Assembly (NCBI RefSeq): GCF_001905125.1
Contig: NZ_LWLE01000006.1
Coordinates: forward strand, 59,976 to 123,975
DNA length: 64,000 nt
Source: Streptomyces sp. TSRI0281
GTDB lineage: Bacteria > Actinomycetota > Actinomycetes > Streptomycetales > Streptomycetaceae
Direction: 5' to 3'
A program made the position numbers and the translations under genes. A model generated the notes under the pieces. The model made no database searches. It saw only the letters and a list, made by a program, of their open reading frames with translations, and was not told the origin of the DNA. Each line of letters starts with the position of its first letter. Positions within the stretch are counted from its first letter, which is position 1. This document shows, in pieces, positions 35,435 to 43,881 of the stretch.

Positions 35435-36685
35435 ATGGCGGGTTCGGCGATGGGCAGGGTGCTGCGGGATCGCACGGCGGGGCGGTATCTGGCGGGGGTG
35501 GTCGTCTCCGGTTTCGGGACCTCGGCGTTGTGGCTCACGGCCGGGATCTGGGTCAAGTCCCTGACGGGTTCGGACTCGTTGGCGGCGCTGACCGTGTTCG
35601 CGATGTGGGCGCCGGTGCTGGTCGGCCCCGCGCTCGGCGCGGTGGCGGACCGGCTGCCCGAGAAGCCGCTGCTGGTCTGGGTGAACGTCGCGATGGCGGG
35701 TCTGCTGACCCCTCTGCTGCTGGTCGATTCGGCCGGGCGGATCTGGCTGGTCTTCGTGGTTCTGGTGCTCTACGGGGTGAGCGGGGTGCTCGTGGACGCC
35801 GCGGAGGCGACCCTGATCGCCCGGTCGGTGGACACACGGCTGCTCGGCGATCTCAACGGGCTGCGCATGAGTGCCGGCGAGGGCATGAAGCTGCTCGCAC
35901 CGCTCGCGGGCGCGGGTCTGTACGCCCGGTTCGGCGGCGGGACGGTGGCGGTGCTGGACGCGGCGACCTTCGCCCTGGCCGCCCTGGCCTTCGCGCGGCT
36001 GCCGGTACGCGAACGGGTGCGGGAACGGGTGGGGCTCCGGCCCGGGAAGGGGGCCTGGTGGGGCGAACTGGCGGCGGGCGCACGGCAGTTGCGAAATTCG
36101 TCGACGCTGCGGCCACTGGTGTACGCGGGGTCGGTGACGATGCTGCTCGCCGGGCTGAACGGGGCCGCGACCTACGCCTACGTCGATGACGTGCTGGGCC
36201 GTCCCCCCGCCTACGCCGGGCTGCTGTACGCGGTGCAGGGCGCCGGTTCGGTGGCGGTCGGGCTGCTGGCGGGGGCGCTGCTTCGGCGGCTGGGGGAGCG
36301 GAGGTTCGCGGCGGCCGGGACAGCCCTGTTCGCGGCGGCGGTGGCGGCGCGGGCGCTGCCGTACGAGGCGGTGGGGCCGGTGACCGCGGCGGCGATCGGG
36401 TTCGGGCTGCCGTGTGTGCTGATCACCGCGATGACGGCGGTGCAGCGGGAGACACCGGACGCGGTGCTCGGCCGGACGGCGGCCACCGCCAACTCGCTGA
36501 TGATGGCGCCCAACGCGGTGGCGCTGGCGCTCGGCGCCGGGCTGGTCGCGGTGCTGGACACCCGGCTGCTGCTGTCGCTGACGGGCGCGGCGGGGCTGTT
36601 CGCGGCGGCGGTCCTGGTCCTGGGCGGCCGGGGACGGCGGAACGGGGACCGGCACGCCGGAGCACGGACCGGCGGGGGCGGCTGA
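35435..36685 (+). CDS. MFS transporter (MFS_3-like)
   Basis: 416 aa with about 12 hydrophobic helices. The loop 2-3 region GALADRLPEKPLL-like (ALGAVADRLPEK) is the usual MFS signature. Similar to the broad streptomycete family of small-molecule exporters; no substrate is evident. ATG 35435 follows GGGGAGAGCG. It lies convergent to the unknown/kdgD operon. Confidence 0.86.
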   Translation: MAGSAMGRVLRDRTAGRYLAGVVVSGFGTSALWLTAGIWVKSLTGSDSLAALTVFAMWAPVLVGPALGAVADRLPEKPLLVWVNVAMAGLLTPLLLVDSAGRIWLVFVVLVLYGVSGVLVDAAEATLIARSVDTRLLGDLNGLRMSAGEGMKLLAPLAGAGLYARFGGGTVAVLDAATFALAALAFARLPVRERVRERVGLRPGKGAWWGELAAGARQLRNSSTLRPLVYAGSVTMLLAGLNGAATYAYVDDVLGRPPAYAGLLYAVQGAGSVAVGLLAGALLRRLGERRFAAAGTALFAAAVAARALPYEAVGPVTAAAIGFGLPCVLITAMTAVQRETPDAVLGRTAATANSLMMAPNAVALALGAGLVAVLDTRLLLSLTGAAGLFAAAVLVLGGRGRRNGDRHAGARTGGGG

Positions 36686-36711
36686 CGGGCGCCCCCACCG
36701 GTCCGGTCCCG

Positions 36712-37890
36712 TCATCGCCCGATGCGTGCCAGCGCTTCGGCGACGGCCCTGAGGTCCGGGTCGGAGGCCAGCCCGGCGTGGTACAGGCGCAGTTGGTTCG
36801 CGCCGAGGGAGGCGGCGTGGGCCGCGTCCCGCTCCAGCGTGCCGGGGCTGCCGCCCATCCCGCTCACCACGCCGAAGTTGGCGGCGAGCACCCCGGACCG
36901 TCCGGTGAACGGCCCGAGCACGGCCTCGCGCGCCGCGTCGCCGCCGGCGCAGGGCAGCACCACGCCGTCGGCCACGGCGAGGATGTGTTCCGCGTCGACG
37001 CCGACGTTGGCGCCGGAGCGGTACGGGGCGGGGTCGGCGTGCAGCAGGACCTGGAAGTCCGGACCGGCCGCCGCCCGTACCGCGGCGACCGCGGACTCCT
37101 GGAGGGAGCGGGCGGCCCGGGTCCGCCACCGGAGGGTGGCCGCGGCGAGGTCGGGGCCGAGGAGCTTCTCGACACCGGACCAGCCGGCTTCGGTGGAGCC
37201 GGAACCGGCCCAGACGGGTTCCAGGGCGCGGCGCACGGCGGCACTCAACTCCGCGGCCTCCAGTCCCTGCGTGCCGTAGCCGTCCTGACAGGCGGTGCAG
37301 AAGCACAGCGACATCAGGTACTGCGCCGCGTCCCCGAGTCCGACGCCCGCGATCTTGTCGTGGGCGTGCAGATGGGCGAAGCCGTACCAGCCGCAGGACT
37401 CCAGTTCGGTGCCGCTCGTCCCGGGCCGGGCGGCCGCCTCGGCGGCCAGGTCCACCAGATAGGCCCGGACGGCGGGGCGGGCGATGCAGGGCGCCCAGGG
37501 GTAGCGGTCGCCGTAGGCGTTGACGACGCTGTGGTGCGGATGCTCGGCGCCCAGGCGGGAGTTGTGCGCGAGGACGACCCAGCTGTGCACGTCGAGACCG
37601 GCGTCGGTCAGGGCGCGGGCGGCATCCCCGTACGGGTCGTCCCGGTCCATCCAGGTCTGCCCGTAGGGAGCCGGTTCGCGGCCCGCCCAGCGGTTCTCCT
37701 CCGGCGGGTAGAGCACCGCGGCGTGCTGGGCGGTGACGATCCGGTGCGCGGGATGGCGCGGGGTGAGCGCCCGGGTGGAGTGGTACGCGGAGGCGAGCGT
37801 CACCTGCTGGACGCCGAGGTCCGCGATCCGCGCGGCGGCGTCCGGGTCCCCGACGACGTCCCACGGGTAGAGGAAGGCGGAGGTCTTCAC
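36712..37890 (-). CDS. Conserved protein of unknown function, co-translated with kdgD
   Basis: 392 aa, no signal peptide. Not assigned to a family. The start (MKTSAFLYPWDVVGDP) and repeated beta-alpha pattern suggest a TIM barrel, with GYGDRYPWAPCIARPAVRAY, SCGWYGFAHLHAHDKI and a Cys pair in CFCTACQDG that could bind metal. Glycoside-hydrolase-like architecture is possible. GTG 37890 overlaps the kdgD-like stop by 4 bases, so it is made with it and may act on a uronate-derived or sugar substrate. Confidence 0.75.
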   Translation of the reverse strand: MKTSAFLYPWDVVGDPDAAARIADLGVQQVTLASAYHSTRALTPRHPAHRIVTAQHAAVLYPPEENRWAGREPAPYGQTWMDRDDPYGDAARALTDAGLDVHSWVVLAHNSRLGAEHPHHSVVNAYGDRYPWAPCIARPAVRAYLVDLAAEAAARPGTSGTELESCGWYGFAHLHAHDKIAGVGLGDAAQYLMSLCFCTACQDGYGTQGLEAAELSAAVRRALEPVWAGSGSTEAGWSGVEKLLGPDLAAATLRWRTRAARSLQESAVAAVRAAAGPDFQVLLHADPAPYRSGANVGVDAEHILAVADGVVLPCAGGDAAREAVLGPFTGRSGVLAANFGVVSGMGGSPGTLERDAAHAASLGANQLRLYHAGLASDPDLRAVAEALARIGR

Positions 37891-38846
37891 GCCCGCTCCC
37901 CCGCCGCGTACTCCTCCAGCACCGCGCGACCGCTCGCGATGATCTCCACCAGGTCCTTGATGTGGGCGGCGGGCGGCTCGGTGAGCGGGGTGCGCACTTC
38001 GCCGACGTCCAGGCCCTGGAGCCGCACGGCCGCCTTGACCAGCGAGACGGCGTAACCGCGCCCCTTGCCGCGCAGTTCCACGAGCGGCCGGTAGAAGCGG
38101 TCGAGCAGCGCGTTGACCAGGCCGTCGTCGCCGGAGTCCAGGGCCCGGTAGAAGGCGAGGGCGATATCGGGGGCGAAGGCGAAGACGGCGGAGGAGTAGA
38201 GGGTGACGCCGATGCCGCGATAGGCGAGCCCGGTCAGCTCGGCGGTGGGCAGCCCGTTGAAGTACAGGAAGTCCTCACCGGGCAACTGCGTGCGTACGGC
38301 GCTGACGATCCGCTGCATCAGGTCGAGGTCGCCGTAGCCGTCCTTGAGCCCGATCACTCCCGGCGTCTGCACGAGGGCGACGACGGTCTGCGGGGTGAAG
38401 ACCGCGTTGTCGCGCTGGTAGACGATCGTCTCCAGCGAGGTGGCCGCCGCGAGGGCCGCGTAGTGGCTCAACAGCCCTTCCTGGTCGGCGACGACGAGGT
38501 ACGGGGGCATGGCGAGGAGCCCGTCGGCCCCCGCCTCCTCGGCGAGCTTCGCGTACTGGATCGCGAGCGCCGTGCCGTATCCGGCGCCCGCGACGACGGG
38601 CACCTGACCGGCGGTCTCCTCGACCGCGGCGGCGACGACGAGGCGGAATTCCTCCTGGGTCAGCGCATGGAACTCGCCCGTGCCGCAGCAGGCGAAGACG
38701 GCGGCCGCTCCGGCGTCGATGCCCCGGCGCACATGTGCGCGGAAGGTGTCGAGGTCGACGGTGCCGTCCGGCCCGTACGCGGTGACGGGGAAGAAGAGCG
38801 GTCCGGCGACACGAGTGAGCCGGGCGGCGAGGGGGGCTGAGGTCAC
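37887..38846 (-). CDS. kdgD: 5-dehydro-4-deoxyglucarate dehydratase (KdgD-like)
   Basis: 319 aa DapA-superfamily TIM barrel. It decarboxylates and dehydrates 5-keto-4-deoxyglucarate to 2-oxoglutarate semialdehyde. Typical opening GPLFFPVTAYGPDG, then CCGTGEFHALT and the Schiff-base lysine in GVIGLKDGYGDLD. The GTGEF block (instead of GTTGE of DapA) supports this subgroup. GTG 38846 is used, with AGGGAG upstream. It is divergent from a uronate dehydrogenase, with the product enzyme at 27.6 kb. Confidence 0.87.
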   Translation of the reverse strand: MTSAPLAARLTRVAGPLFFPVTAYGPDGTVDLDTFRAHVRRGIDAGAAAVFACCGTGEFHALTQEEFRLVVAAAVEETAGQVPVVAGAGYGTALAIQYAKLAEEAGADGLLAMPPYLVVADQEGLLSHYAALAAATSLETIVYQRDNAVFTPQTVVALVQTPGVIGLKDGYGDLDLMQRIVSAVRTQLPGEDFLYFNGLPTAELTGLAYRGIGVTLYSSAVFAFAPDIALAFYRALDSGDDGLVNALLDRFYRPLVELRGKGRGYAVSLVKAAVRLQGLDVGEVRTPLTEPPAAHIKDLVEIIASGRAVLEEYAAGERA

Positions 38847-38887
38847 GGGCGCTCCCTGAGCGGATTCAGGCGTACACAATTCTGATC

Positions 38888-38906
38888 GTTGTCCATATTT
38901 CTGAAC
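38888..38906 (-). promoter_or_regulatory. Operator-like element upstream of kdgD
   Basis: GTTGTCCATATTTCTGAAC shares 14 of 19 bases with 29151-29169, in the same orientation relative to its gene and at a similar distance (41 versus 37 bp). A weaker related word, TYCATNTNTC, appears reversed at 35291-35310 before the dead GntR gene. Confidence 0.55.
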
Positions 38907-39118
38907 GCCGCCACGCTAAGGCAGCCGTGCGGCGCAGGTCAAGAAGGAAACTCGCAGCCACAAGCGGAACCACTCGCCCCGCACCGGGGAACCGGCCCCG
39001 GCGGGACACTTGACGCGCCCCGCCACTCCTTCCTAGCGTGTCCACGCATGTGAATGTCATCCATGTTTTTGAGGCGTCGCGCAGTCGACTCATGCGCTCG
39101 CACCGAGGAGATCCCCGT

Positions 39119-39928
39119 ATGCCCGCTCCCCGCACCGTCCTGCTCACCGGCGCCGCCGGCGGCCTCGGCACCCTGATGCGCGGACTGCTGCCCGCGTACG
39201 GCTACGAACTCCGTCTCTTCGACGTCGCCCCGGTCGAGGGCGAACCGGACGCGATCACCGCCGACCTGGGCGACAAGGAGGCGCTGCGCGCGGCCGTACG
39301 GGGCGTCGACGCGATCATCCACCTCGCGGGCATCTCCCTGGAAGCCTCGTTCGACAAGATTCTGCGCGCCAACATCGAGGGGACGTACAACCTCTACGAG
39401 GCCGCCCGCGAGGAAGGCGTACGGCGCGTCGTCTTCGCCTCCTCCAACCACGTCATCGGCTACACCCCGCCCCCGGCCCCCGGCGATCCGCTGATCCCGA
39501 TCGGCATCACCCGCCGCCCCGACACCTTCTACGGCCTCTCCAAGTCCTTCGGCGAGGACCTGGCCCAGCTCTACTGGGACCGGCACGGCATCGAGACCGT
39601 CTCCGTGCGCATCGGCTCCTGCTTCGCCCGGCCGTCCTCGGTACGGATGCTGTCGGTCTGGATGAGCCCCGGCGACGGCGCCCGGCTCTTCCACGCCGCG
39701 CTCACCGCCGAGGGCGTCGGACACACCGTCGTCCACGGCTCCTCCGACAACACCCGCCTGTGGTGGGACCTGTCGACGGCCAGGTCGCTGGGGTACGAGC
39801 CGCAGGACGACTCGGAGAGCTACGCCGCCGCGCTCATCGCCGAACACGGCGAACTGGACCCGGACAATCCCGAGCACGCGCACCTGGGCGGCCACTTCGT
39901 GACCGACCCGCCGATCTGGCCGCGCTGA
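39119..39928 (+). CDS. NAD-dependent uronate dehydrogenase-like SDR
   Basis: 269 aa extended SDR. Rossmann motif TGAAGGLG (residues about 10-17), active-site Ser in ASSNHVIGY, and YGLSK (Tyr-x-x-x-Lys) at about 142. Length and the FYGLSK/SIGSC pattern match uronate dehydrogenases that oxidise galacturonate or glucuronate to the aldarolactone. GAGGAG precedes ATG 39119. The divergent kdgD and distant aldehyde dehydrogenase make the pathway assignment strong, though the substrate is inferred. Confidence 0.85.
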   Translation: MPAPRTVLLTGAAGGLGTLMRGLLPAYGYELRLFDVAPVEGEPDAITADLGDKEALRAAVRGVDAIIHLAGISLEASFDKILRANIEGTYNLYEAAREEGVRRVVFASSNHVIGYTPPPAPGDPLIPIGITRRPDTFYGLSKSFGEDLAQLYWDRHGIETVSVRIGSCFARPSSVRMLSVWMSPGDGARLFHAALTAEGVGHTVVHGSSDNTRLWWDLSTARSLGYEPQDDSESYAAALIAEHGELDPDNPEHAHLGGHFVTDPPIWPR

Positions 39929-40084
39929 GCCTCCACGGGCAGCCCGGCGCTGGTGGCGGGGGCAGCGGTGGCCGTGACGGGCAGGCCGGGCGGCTGACGG
40001 TGGGAGCGGGCGTGGCGGCGGGGCGGCGGGGCGGCGGGCAATAACCGGGCGACGTGCCGCCCGGCGGCCGGGCAGGATGCGCCC

Positions 40085-40309
40085 ATGCCCAGACCCTCCG
40101 GATTCCGGTACGAGCAGCACGGCGACGCCGCCGTCACGCTCACGCATCACGGCCGCCCCGCGGGCACCCTGCGCGGCGGCCGGGCGGAGAAGTTCCTGGC
40201 CGAGGTGGAGTCGGGGGACGCCCAGCTGGTGATGGCGCGCTGGACGGGCGCGTACAAGCACGGCAACGAGCGCGCCGCCCGCGACCACCCCCGCAACCGC
40301 CGCCGGTAG
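40085..40309 (+). CDS. Small conserved protein
   Basis: 74 aa, basic, no signal or membrane segment. Pattern THHGRPAGTLRGGRAEKFLAEVE and a C-terminal ARDHPRNRRR are conserved in streptomycete proteins I recognise only as hypothetical. ATG at 40085. Unknown function. Confidence 0.7.
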   Translation: MPRPSGFRYEQHGDAAVTLTHHGRPAGTLRGGRAEKFLAEVESGDAQLVMARWTGAYKHGNERAARDHPRNRRR

Positions 40310-40440
40310 AGCGGGTCCGGGGCCCGCCGCCGAGCGGGTCCGGGGGCCGCACGGAACGGTCCGGGACGGCACGCGCGCAGCCGGGTGATGGCGGGCAAAG
40401 GTAAGGGAACGGCAAAGCGGGGTCGTTCGTTACCCCGTGC

Positions 40441-41658
40441 ATGACCGCAATGACCCCCGGCTCGAACATCCCTCTCTCCGCCGCCCGCGTGGCGGTGGAC
40501 GTCGCCGCACCGGTGCGGCTCGACGTCTCGGGCCTGCTGCTCACCGCCGATGGCAAGGTGCGCTCCGACGACGACTTCATTTTCTACAACCAGCCCTCGG
40601 GCCCCGGCGTGTCCTACCGCTCCGGCGGCGGCTCCGCGCCCGACGCGATCGTGGTGGACACCGCCGCGGTCCCGCCCGGCATCGAGAAGATCGTCGTCAC
40701 CGCGAGCCCGGACGCCGCGGGCCAGACCTTCCAGGGCATCGAGCCCACCGCCACCGTGCGCAACGCGGACGACGGCAGTGCGCTCGCCACCTTCACCCCG
40801 CCCCAGCTGGGCGCCGAGACGGCGCTCGTGGTCATCGAGATCTATCGGCGCAACGGCGTCTGGAAGGCCCGCGCGGTCGGCCAGGGGTATGCGAACGGGC
40901 TGGCCGGCATCGCCACGGACTTCGGCGTCTCGGTCGAGGAGCCCGCAGCGCCGGCCGCCGCGGCCACTCCGGCCCCGGTCGCCGCTCCGGCCCCGGTCGC
41001 CGCCCCCGTGGACCCGCGGGTCGCTCCCCCGGCACCGCCCGCCCCGCCCGCGCCGCCGGCCGCCGCGCCCGCCGGTTCCGGCAAGATCAACCTCGACAAG
41101 GGGCGGGTCAACCTCCAGAAGAACCAGACCGTGTCCCTGGTCAAGGGCGGCCGGCCGCTGCTGTCCCAGGTCAAGATGGGCCTCGGCTGGGAGCCCGCGT
41201 TCCGCGGCAAGGACATCGACCTCGACGCCTCGGTGATCGCCTACGGCCCCAACCGCAACCACCTGGACAGCTGCTACTTCGGCAAGCTCTCCATCCTGAA
41301 CGGCGCGATCAAGCACTCCGGCGACAACCTCACGGGCGAGGGCGCGGGTGACGACGAGGTGATCGTCGTGGACCTGGGCCGCATCCCCGCCGAGGCGACC
41401 GGCCTGGTCTTCACGGTGAATTCGTTCACCGGACAGAAGTTCACCGAGGTCGCCAAGGCGTACTGCCGGCTGATCGACGCGGCCACCGGTGAAGAGCTGG
41501 TCCGCTTCGACCTGACGGGCGCCGAGCCGCAGACCGGTGTGCTGATGGCCAAGCTGATCAAGCAGTTCTCCGGCGAGTGGGAGATGACCGGCATGGGCGA
41601 GTTCGTGAAGTCGCGCACCGTGCGCGGCATGGTGAAGCCCGCCGCCAAGGCCCTGTAG
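40441..41658 (+). CDS. Double TerD domain protein
   Basis: 405 aa cytoplasmic. Two TerD-type calcium-binding beta domains: residues about 1-170 (GSNIPLS, KVRSDDDFIFYNQP, VVIEIYRRNGVWKARAVGQG) and about 215-400 (NLDKGRVNLQKNQTVSL, KDIDLDASVIAYG, DDEVIVVDLGRIPAEATGL). They are joined by an Ala/Pro repeat linker (about 175-210). TerD proteins take part in stress and tellurite-type responses and bind Ca through the acidic loops. Here it stands alone, without terABC or terE. Confidence 0.9.
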   Translation: MTAMTPGSNIPLSAARVAVDVAAPVRLDVSGLLLTADGKVRSDDDFIFYNQPSGPGVSYRSGGGSAPDAIVVDTAAVPPGIEKIVVTASPDAAGQTFQGIEPTATVRNADDGSALATFTPPQLGAETALVVIEIYRRNGVWKARAVGQGYANGLAGIATDFGVSVEEPAAPAAAATPAPVAAPAPVAAPVDPRVAPPAPPAPPAPPAAAPAGSGKINLDKGRVNLQKNQTVSLVKGGRPLLSQVKMGLGWEPAFRGKDIDLDASVIAYGPNRNHLDSCYFGKLSILNGAIKHSGDNLTGEGAGDDEVIVVDLGRIPAEATGLVFTVNSFTGQKFTEVAKAYCRLIDAATGEELVRFDLTGAEPQTGVLMAKLIKQFSGEWEMTGMGEFVKSRTVRGMVKPAAKAL

Positions 41659-41683
41659 GACCCCGCCCGAGCGCAAGCCCGAA

Positions 41684-41760
41684 GCCGTTCCCGGACTCGC
41701 CGTTCCCGGACCCGTCCGGGAACGGCTTCCGGGGCACCTGATGGTTCTCAGGTGCCCCGG
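41684..41760 (+). terminator. Twin hairpins after the TerD gene
   Basis: GCCGTTCCCGGA (41699-41710; also present as a direct copy at 41684-41695) pairs with TCCGGGAACGGC (41715-41726). A second hairpin follows: CCGGGGCACCTGA (41729-41741) pairs with 41748-41760. It lies between convergent genes and probably serves both. Confidence 0.8.
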
Positions 41761-41806
41761 ATCCGGAGATTCTCCGGGTGGACGCTGCTCGTGCTCGTCC
41801 TCCTTC

Positions 41807-42037
41807 TCAGAGCTTGGTCAGCTTGGAGTACGGGCTCAGGATCCTCCCCTGTCGCCCCGAGAAGTCGATGAGGACTGCATCGTTGTCGCCCTCGACAGCA
41901 AGGATTCTGCCGAGCCCGAACTGGTCGTGCGACACCCTGTCGCCCACATCGAAACATTCGACCGGTGGGGCCGCCTGGGCCGGGCGGTTGAAGGGACTGG
42001 AAGGCAGGTGACGCCGGGATCCGGCTGACTGTTTCAT
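41807..42037 (-). CDS. Small conserved Tudor-like protein
   Basis: 76 aa. VGDRVSHDQFGLGRILAVEG followed by AVLIDFSGRQGRI and SPYSKLTKL is the small beta-barrel (CarD/UvrD C-terminal Tudor-like) pattern seen in short streptomycete proteins. Possibly interacts with RNA polymerase or a helicase; function unproven. The first 20 residues are less conserved-looking; a later start is possible. Confidence 0.72.
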   Translation of the reverse strand: MKQSAGSRRHLPSSPFNRPAQAAPPVECFDVGDRVSHDQFGLGRILAVEGDNDAVLIDFSGRQGRILSPYSKLTKL

Positions 42038-42402
42038 TACCTTGAGTATGCGCCTCCCGGACGCCCGACGCCATGCCCGACCGCTCCCGGGGGCCCAGTA
42101 GTGCCGGATTCGTAATCAGGCGTTACCGGGGCCAGTCGGCGGTTCCGGCCGCTGCCGGCCGGGGCGTCACACGGAATTCCGCGCCGGAAAGACCCCCGAA
42201 GGTGTGGTGGTTCTCCCCTCCGGACAGGGTGTGGCGGACCCGGCGCGCGGCCCGGTTCCGGGCGCGGCCGGGCGCGGCCGCCGGGAAGCCCCCGACGACC
42301 GCGCCACCGAACGTGACCGCCCCCTGCCCGTCGGTGACGACGGGGCACCCGGTCGGTACCGGTTCGGCCCACCCCCGTCAGTACCGGTTCGGCCCACGCC
42401 CG
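42038..42402. other. Intergenic region with repeats
   Basis: 365 bp without a supported gene. The end nearest 42402 holds 25-bp repeats; the rest is low-complexity GC-rich sequence with several short inverted repeats. Confidence 0.5.
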
Positions 42403-42425
42403 TCAGTGCCGGTTCGGCTGACGCT
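42357..42425 (-). repeat. 25-bp tandem repeat made from the PhoX gene 3' end
   Basis: Units TACCGGTTCGGCCCACCCCCGTCAG at 42357-42381 (first 20 bases shown are conserved), 42382-42406 and a diverged third from 42407, inside the gene. The minus-strand stop codon (42405-42403) lies in unit 2, so the last codons of the phosphatase gene were copied downstream. Confidence 0.8.
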
Positions 42426-43881
42426 TCCACGGACCGGTGATGGCGAGCATGATGCCGGGCGTCTGGATGTTGGCGAACAGCGTCTTCCCGTCGGGCGAGA
42501 AGGTGACCCCGGCGATCTCGCTGTACGAGGGGTCCTCCGCGGTGCCCGCGTTGAGCTCGTTGCGCGCGATCGGGTACGTCCGGCCGCTCTCGGTGGCCCC
42601 GAAGAGGTGCTGGATGCCCTCGCCGTCCTCGGAGATGACGATGCCGCCGTACGGCGAGACGGTGATGTTGTCCGGGCCGTCGAAGGCGCCGTCCTTCGAC
42701 GGGTCGGCGTTGACGCCGAGGAGCACCTTCAGGGTCACCGTGCGGCGCTTCGGGTCGTAGAACCAGACCTGGCCGTCGTGCTGGACGGGGCTCTCGTCGC
42801 GGGCGAAGGAGGAGACGAAGTAGGCGCCGCCGTCGCCCCACCACATGCCTTCGAGCTTGCGGGCGCGGGTGATGTCGGTGTCGGCGAACTGCTTGCGCAC
42901 CGAGACCTTCTTGGCATCACGGTCGGGGACGTCGACCCAGTCGACGCCGTACACCGTGCCGATCTTCGTGGCACGGGACAGGTCGTCGACGAACCGCCCG
43001 CTCTTGTCGAAGCACCTGGTGGCCTGGAGGACACCGGCGTCGTCGGCGAGCGTGCGCAGCTTGCCCCGGCCGTGCTTGAAGCCGTGCGGCGGGACCCAGC
43101 GGTAGAGCAGTCCGTTGGGGCCGGAGGCGTCCTCGGTCAGGTAGGCGTGGCCGCGCTTGGGGTCGATGACGACGGCCTCGTGGGCGTACCGGCCGAACGC
43201 CTTGATCGGGCGCGGGTCGCGGTTGGCGCGCTTGTCGTAGGGGTCGACCTCGAAGACGTAGCCGTGGTCCTTGAGCAGACCGTTCTTGCCCGCCTTGTCC
43301 TCGGTCTCCTCGCAGGTCAGCCAGGTGCCCCAGGAGGTGCTGCCGCCCGCGCAGTTGGTGGACGTACCGGCGATGCCGACCCATTCGGCGGTGCGGCCGT
43401 CGCGGCGGGTCTCCACGACCGTGCAGCCACCGGCCGCGACCGGGTCGTAGACGAGGCCCTCGGTGAGCGGGACCGGGTACTGCCACTTGGCGCGGGTGCC
43501 GCTCAGCTCGTGGTTGTTGACGAGGAGAGTGACGCCGCGGGGGCCTTCGAAGGCGGCCGTGCCGTCGTGGTTGGAGGGGGTGTACTCGCCCGACTCCAGC
43601 TTGGTGACACCGCTGTGGGTGACGATCCGGTACGAGAATCCGGCGGGCAGCGCGAGGATGCCCTTGGGGTCGGGGAGGAGCGGGCCGTAGCCGGGCTCCC
43701 TGCCGTGCCCGTGGTGGTCGTGGCCGTGGCCGTCGTGGTCATGGCCGTCGTGGCCGTGCCTCGCGTCCTCGGCGGCGAGGGCGCCGGGCGCGGTGGCCAG
43801 GGCGCCGACGGCACCGGTGAGGGCGATGCCCGCGCCGGTGAGGGCGGACTGTCTGGTGAATTCCCTGCGTGTGAACGACAT
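42403..43881 (-). CDS. PhoX-like (DUF839) alkaline phosphatase
   Basis: 492 aa exported by Tat: TRREFTRQSALTGAGIAL signal, then a His/Asp/Gly-rich stretch (HGHDGHDHDGHGHDHHGHG) that may bind metal. The rest is a DUF839 beta-propeller with LVNNHELSG, CEETEDKAG and HEAVVIDPKRGHAYLTEDASG, typical of calcium/iron-dependent phosphatases. It hydrolyses phosphomonoesters outside the cell when phosphate is low. A PHO-box-like repeat lies 53 bp upstream. Confidence 0.88.
   Translation of the reverse strand: MSFTRREFTRQSALTGAGIALTGAVGALATAPGALAAEDARHGHDGHDHDGHGHDHHGHGREPGYGPLLPDPKGILALPAGFSYRIVTHSGVTKLESGEYTPSNHDGTAAFEGPRGVTLLVNNHELSGTRAKWQYPVPLTEGLVYDPVAAGGCTVVETRRDGRTAEWVGIAGTSTNCAGGSTSWGTWLTCEETEDKAGKNGLLKDHGYVFEVDPYDKRANRDPRPIKAFGRYAHEAVVIDPKRGHAYLTEDASGPNGLLYRWVPPHGFKHGRGKLRTLADDAGVLQATRCFDKSGRFVDDLSRATKIGTVYGVDWVDVPDRDAKKVSVRKQFADTDITRARKLEGMWWGDGGAYFVSSFARDESPVQHDGQVWFYDPKRRTVTLKVLLGVNADPSKDGAFDGPDNITVSPYGGIVISEDGEGIQHLFGATESGRTYPIARNELNAGTAEDPSYSEIAGVTFSPDGKTLFANIQTPGIMLAITGPWKRQPNRH

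Noticed and set aside
37887..38846. Assignment of the kdgD-like gene as a lysine-pathway DapA
   Set aside because: The GTGEF motif, the longer chain and the neighbouring uronate dehydrogenase fit the 5-dehydro-4-deoxyglucarate dehydratase subgroup better; a true dapA-like gene is at 50.4 kb.
42037..42372. Minus-strand 111-codon frame
   Set aside because: Arg/Gly/Pro-rich, no start context, overlaps repeat-rich sequence.
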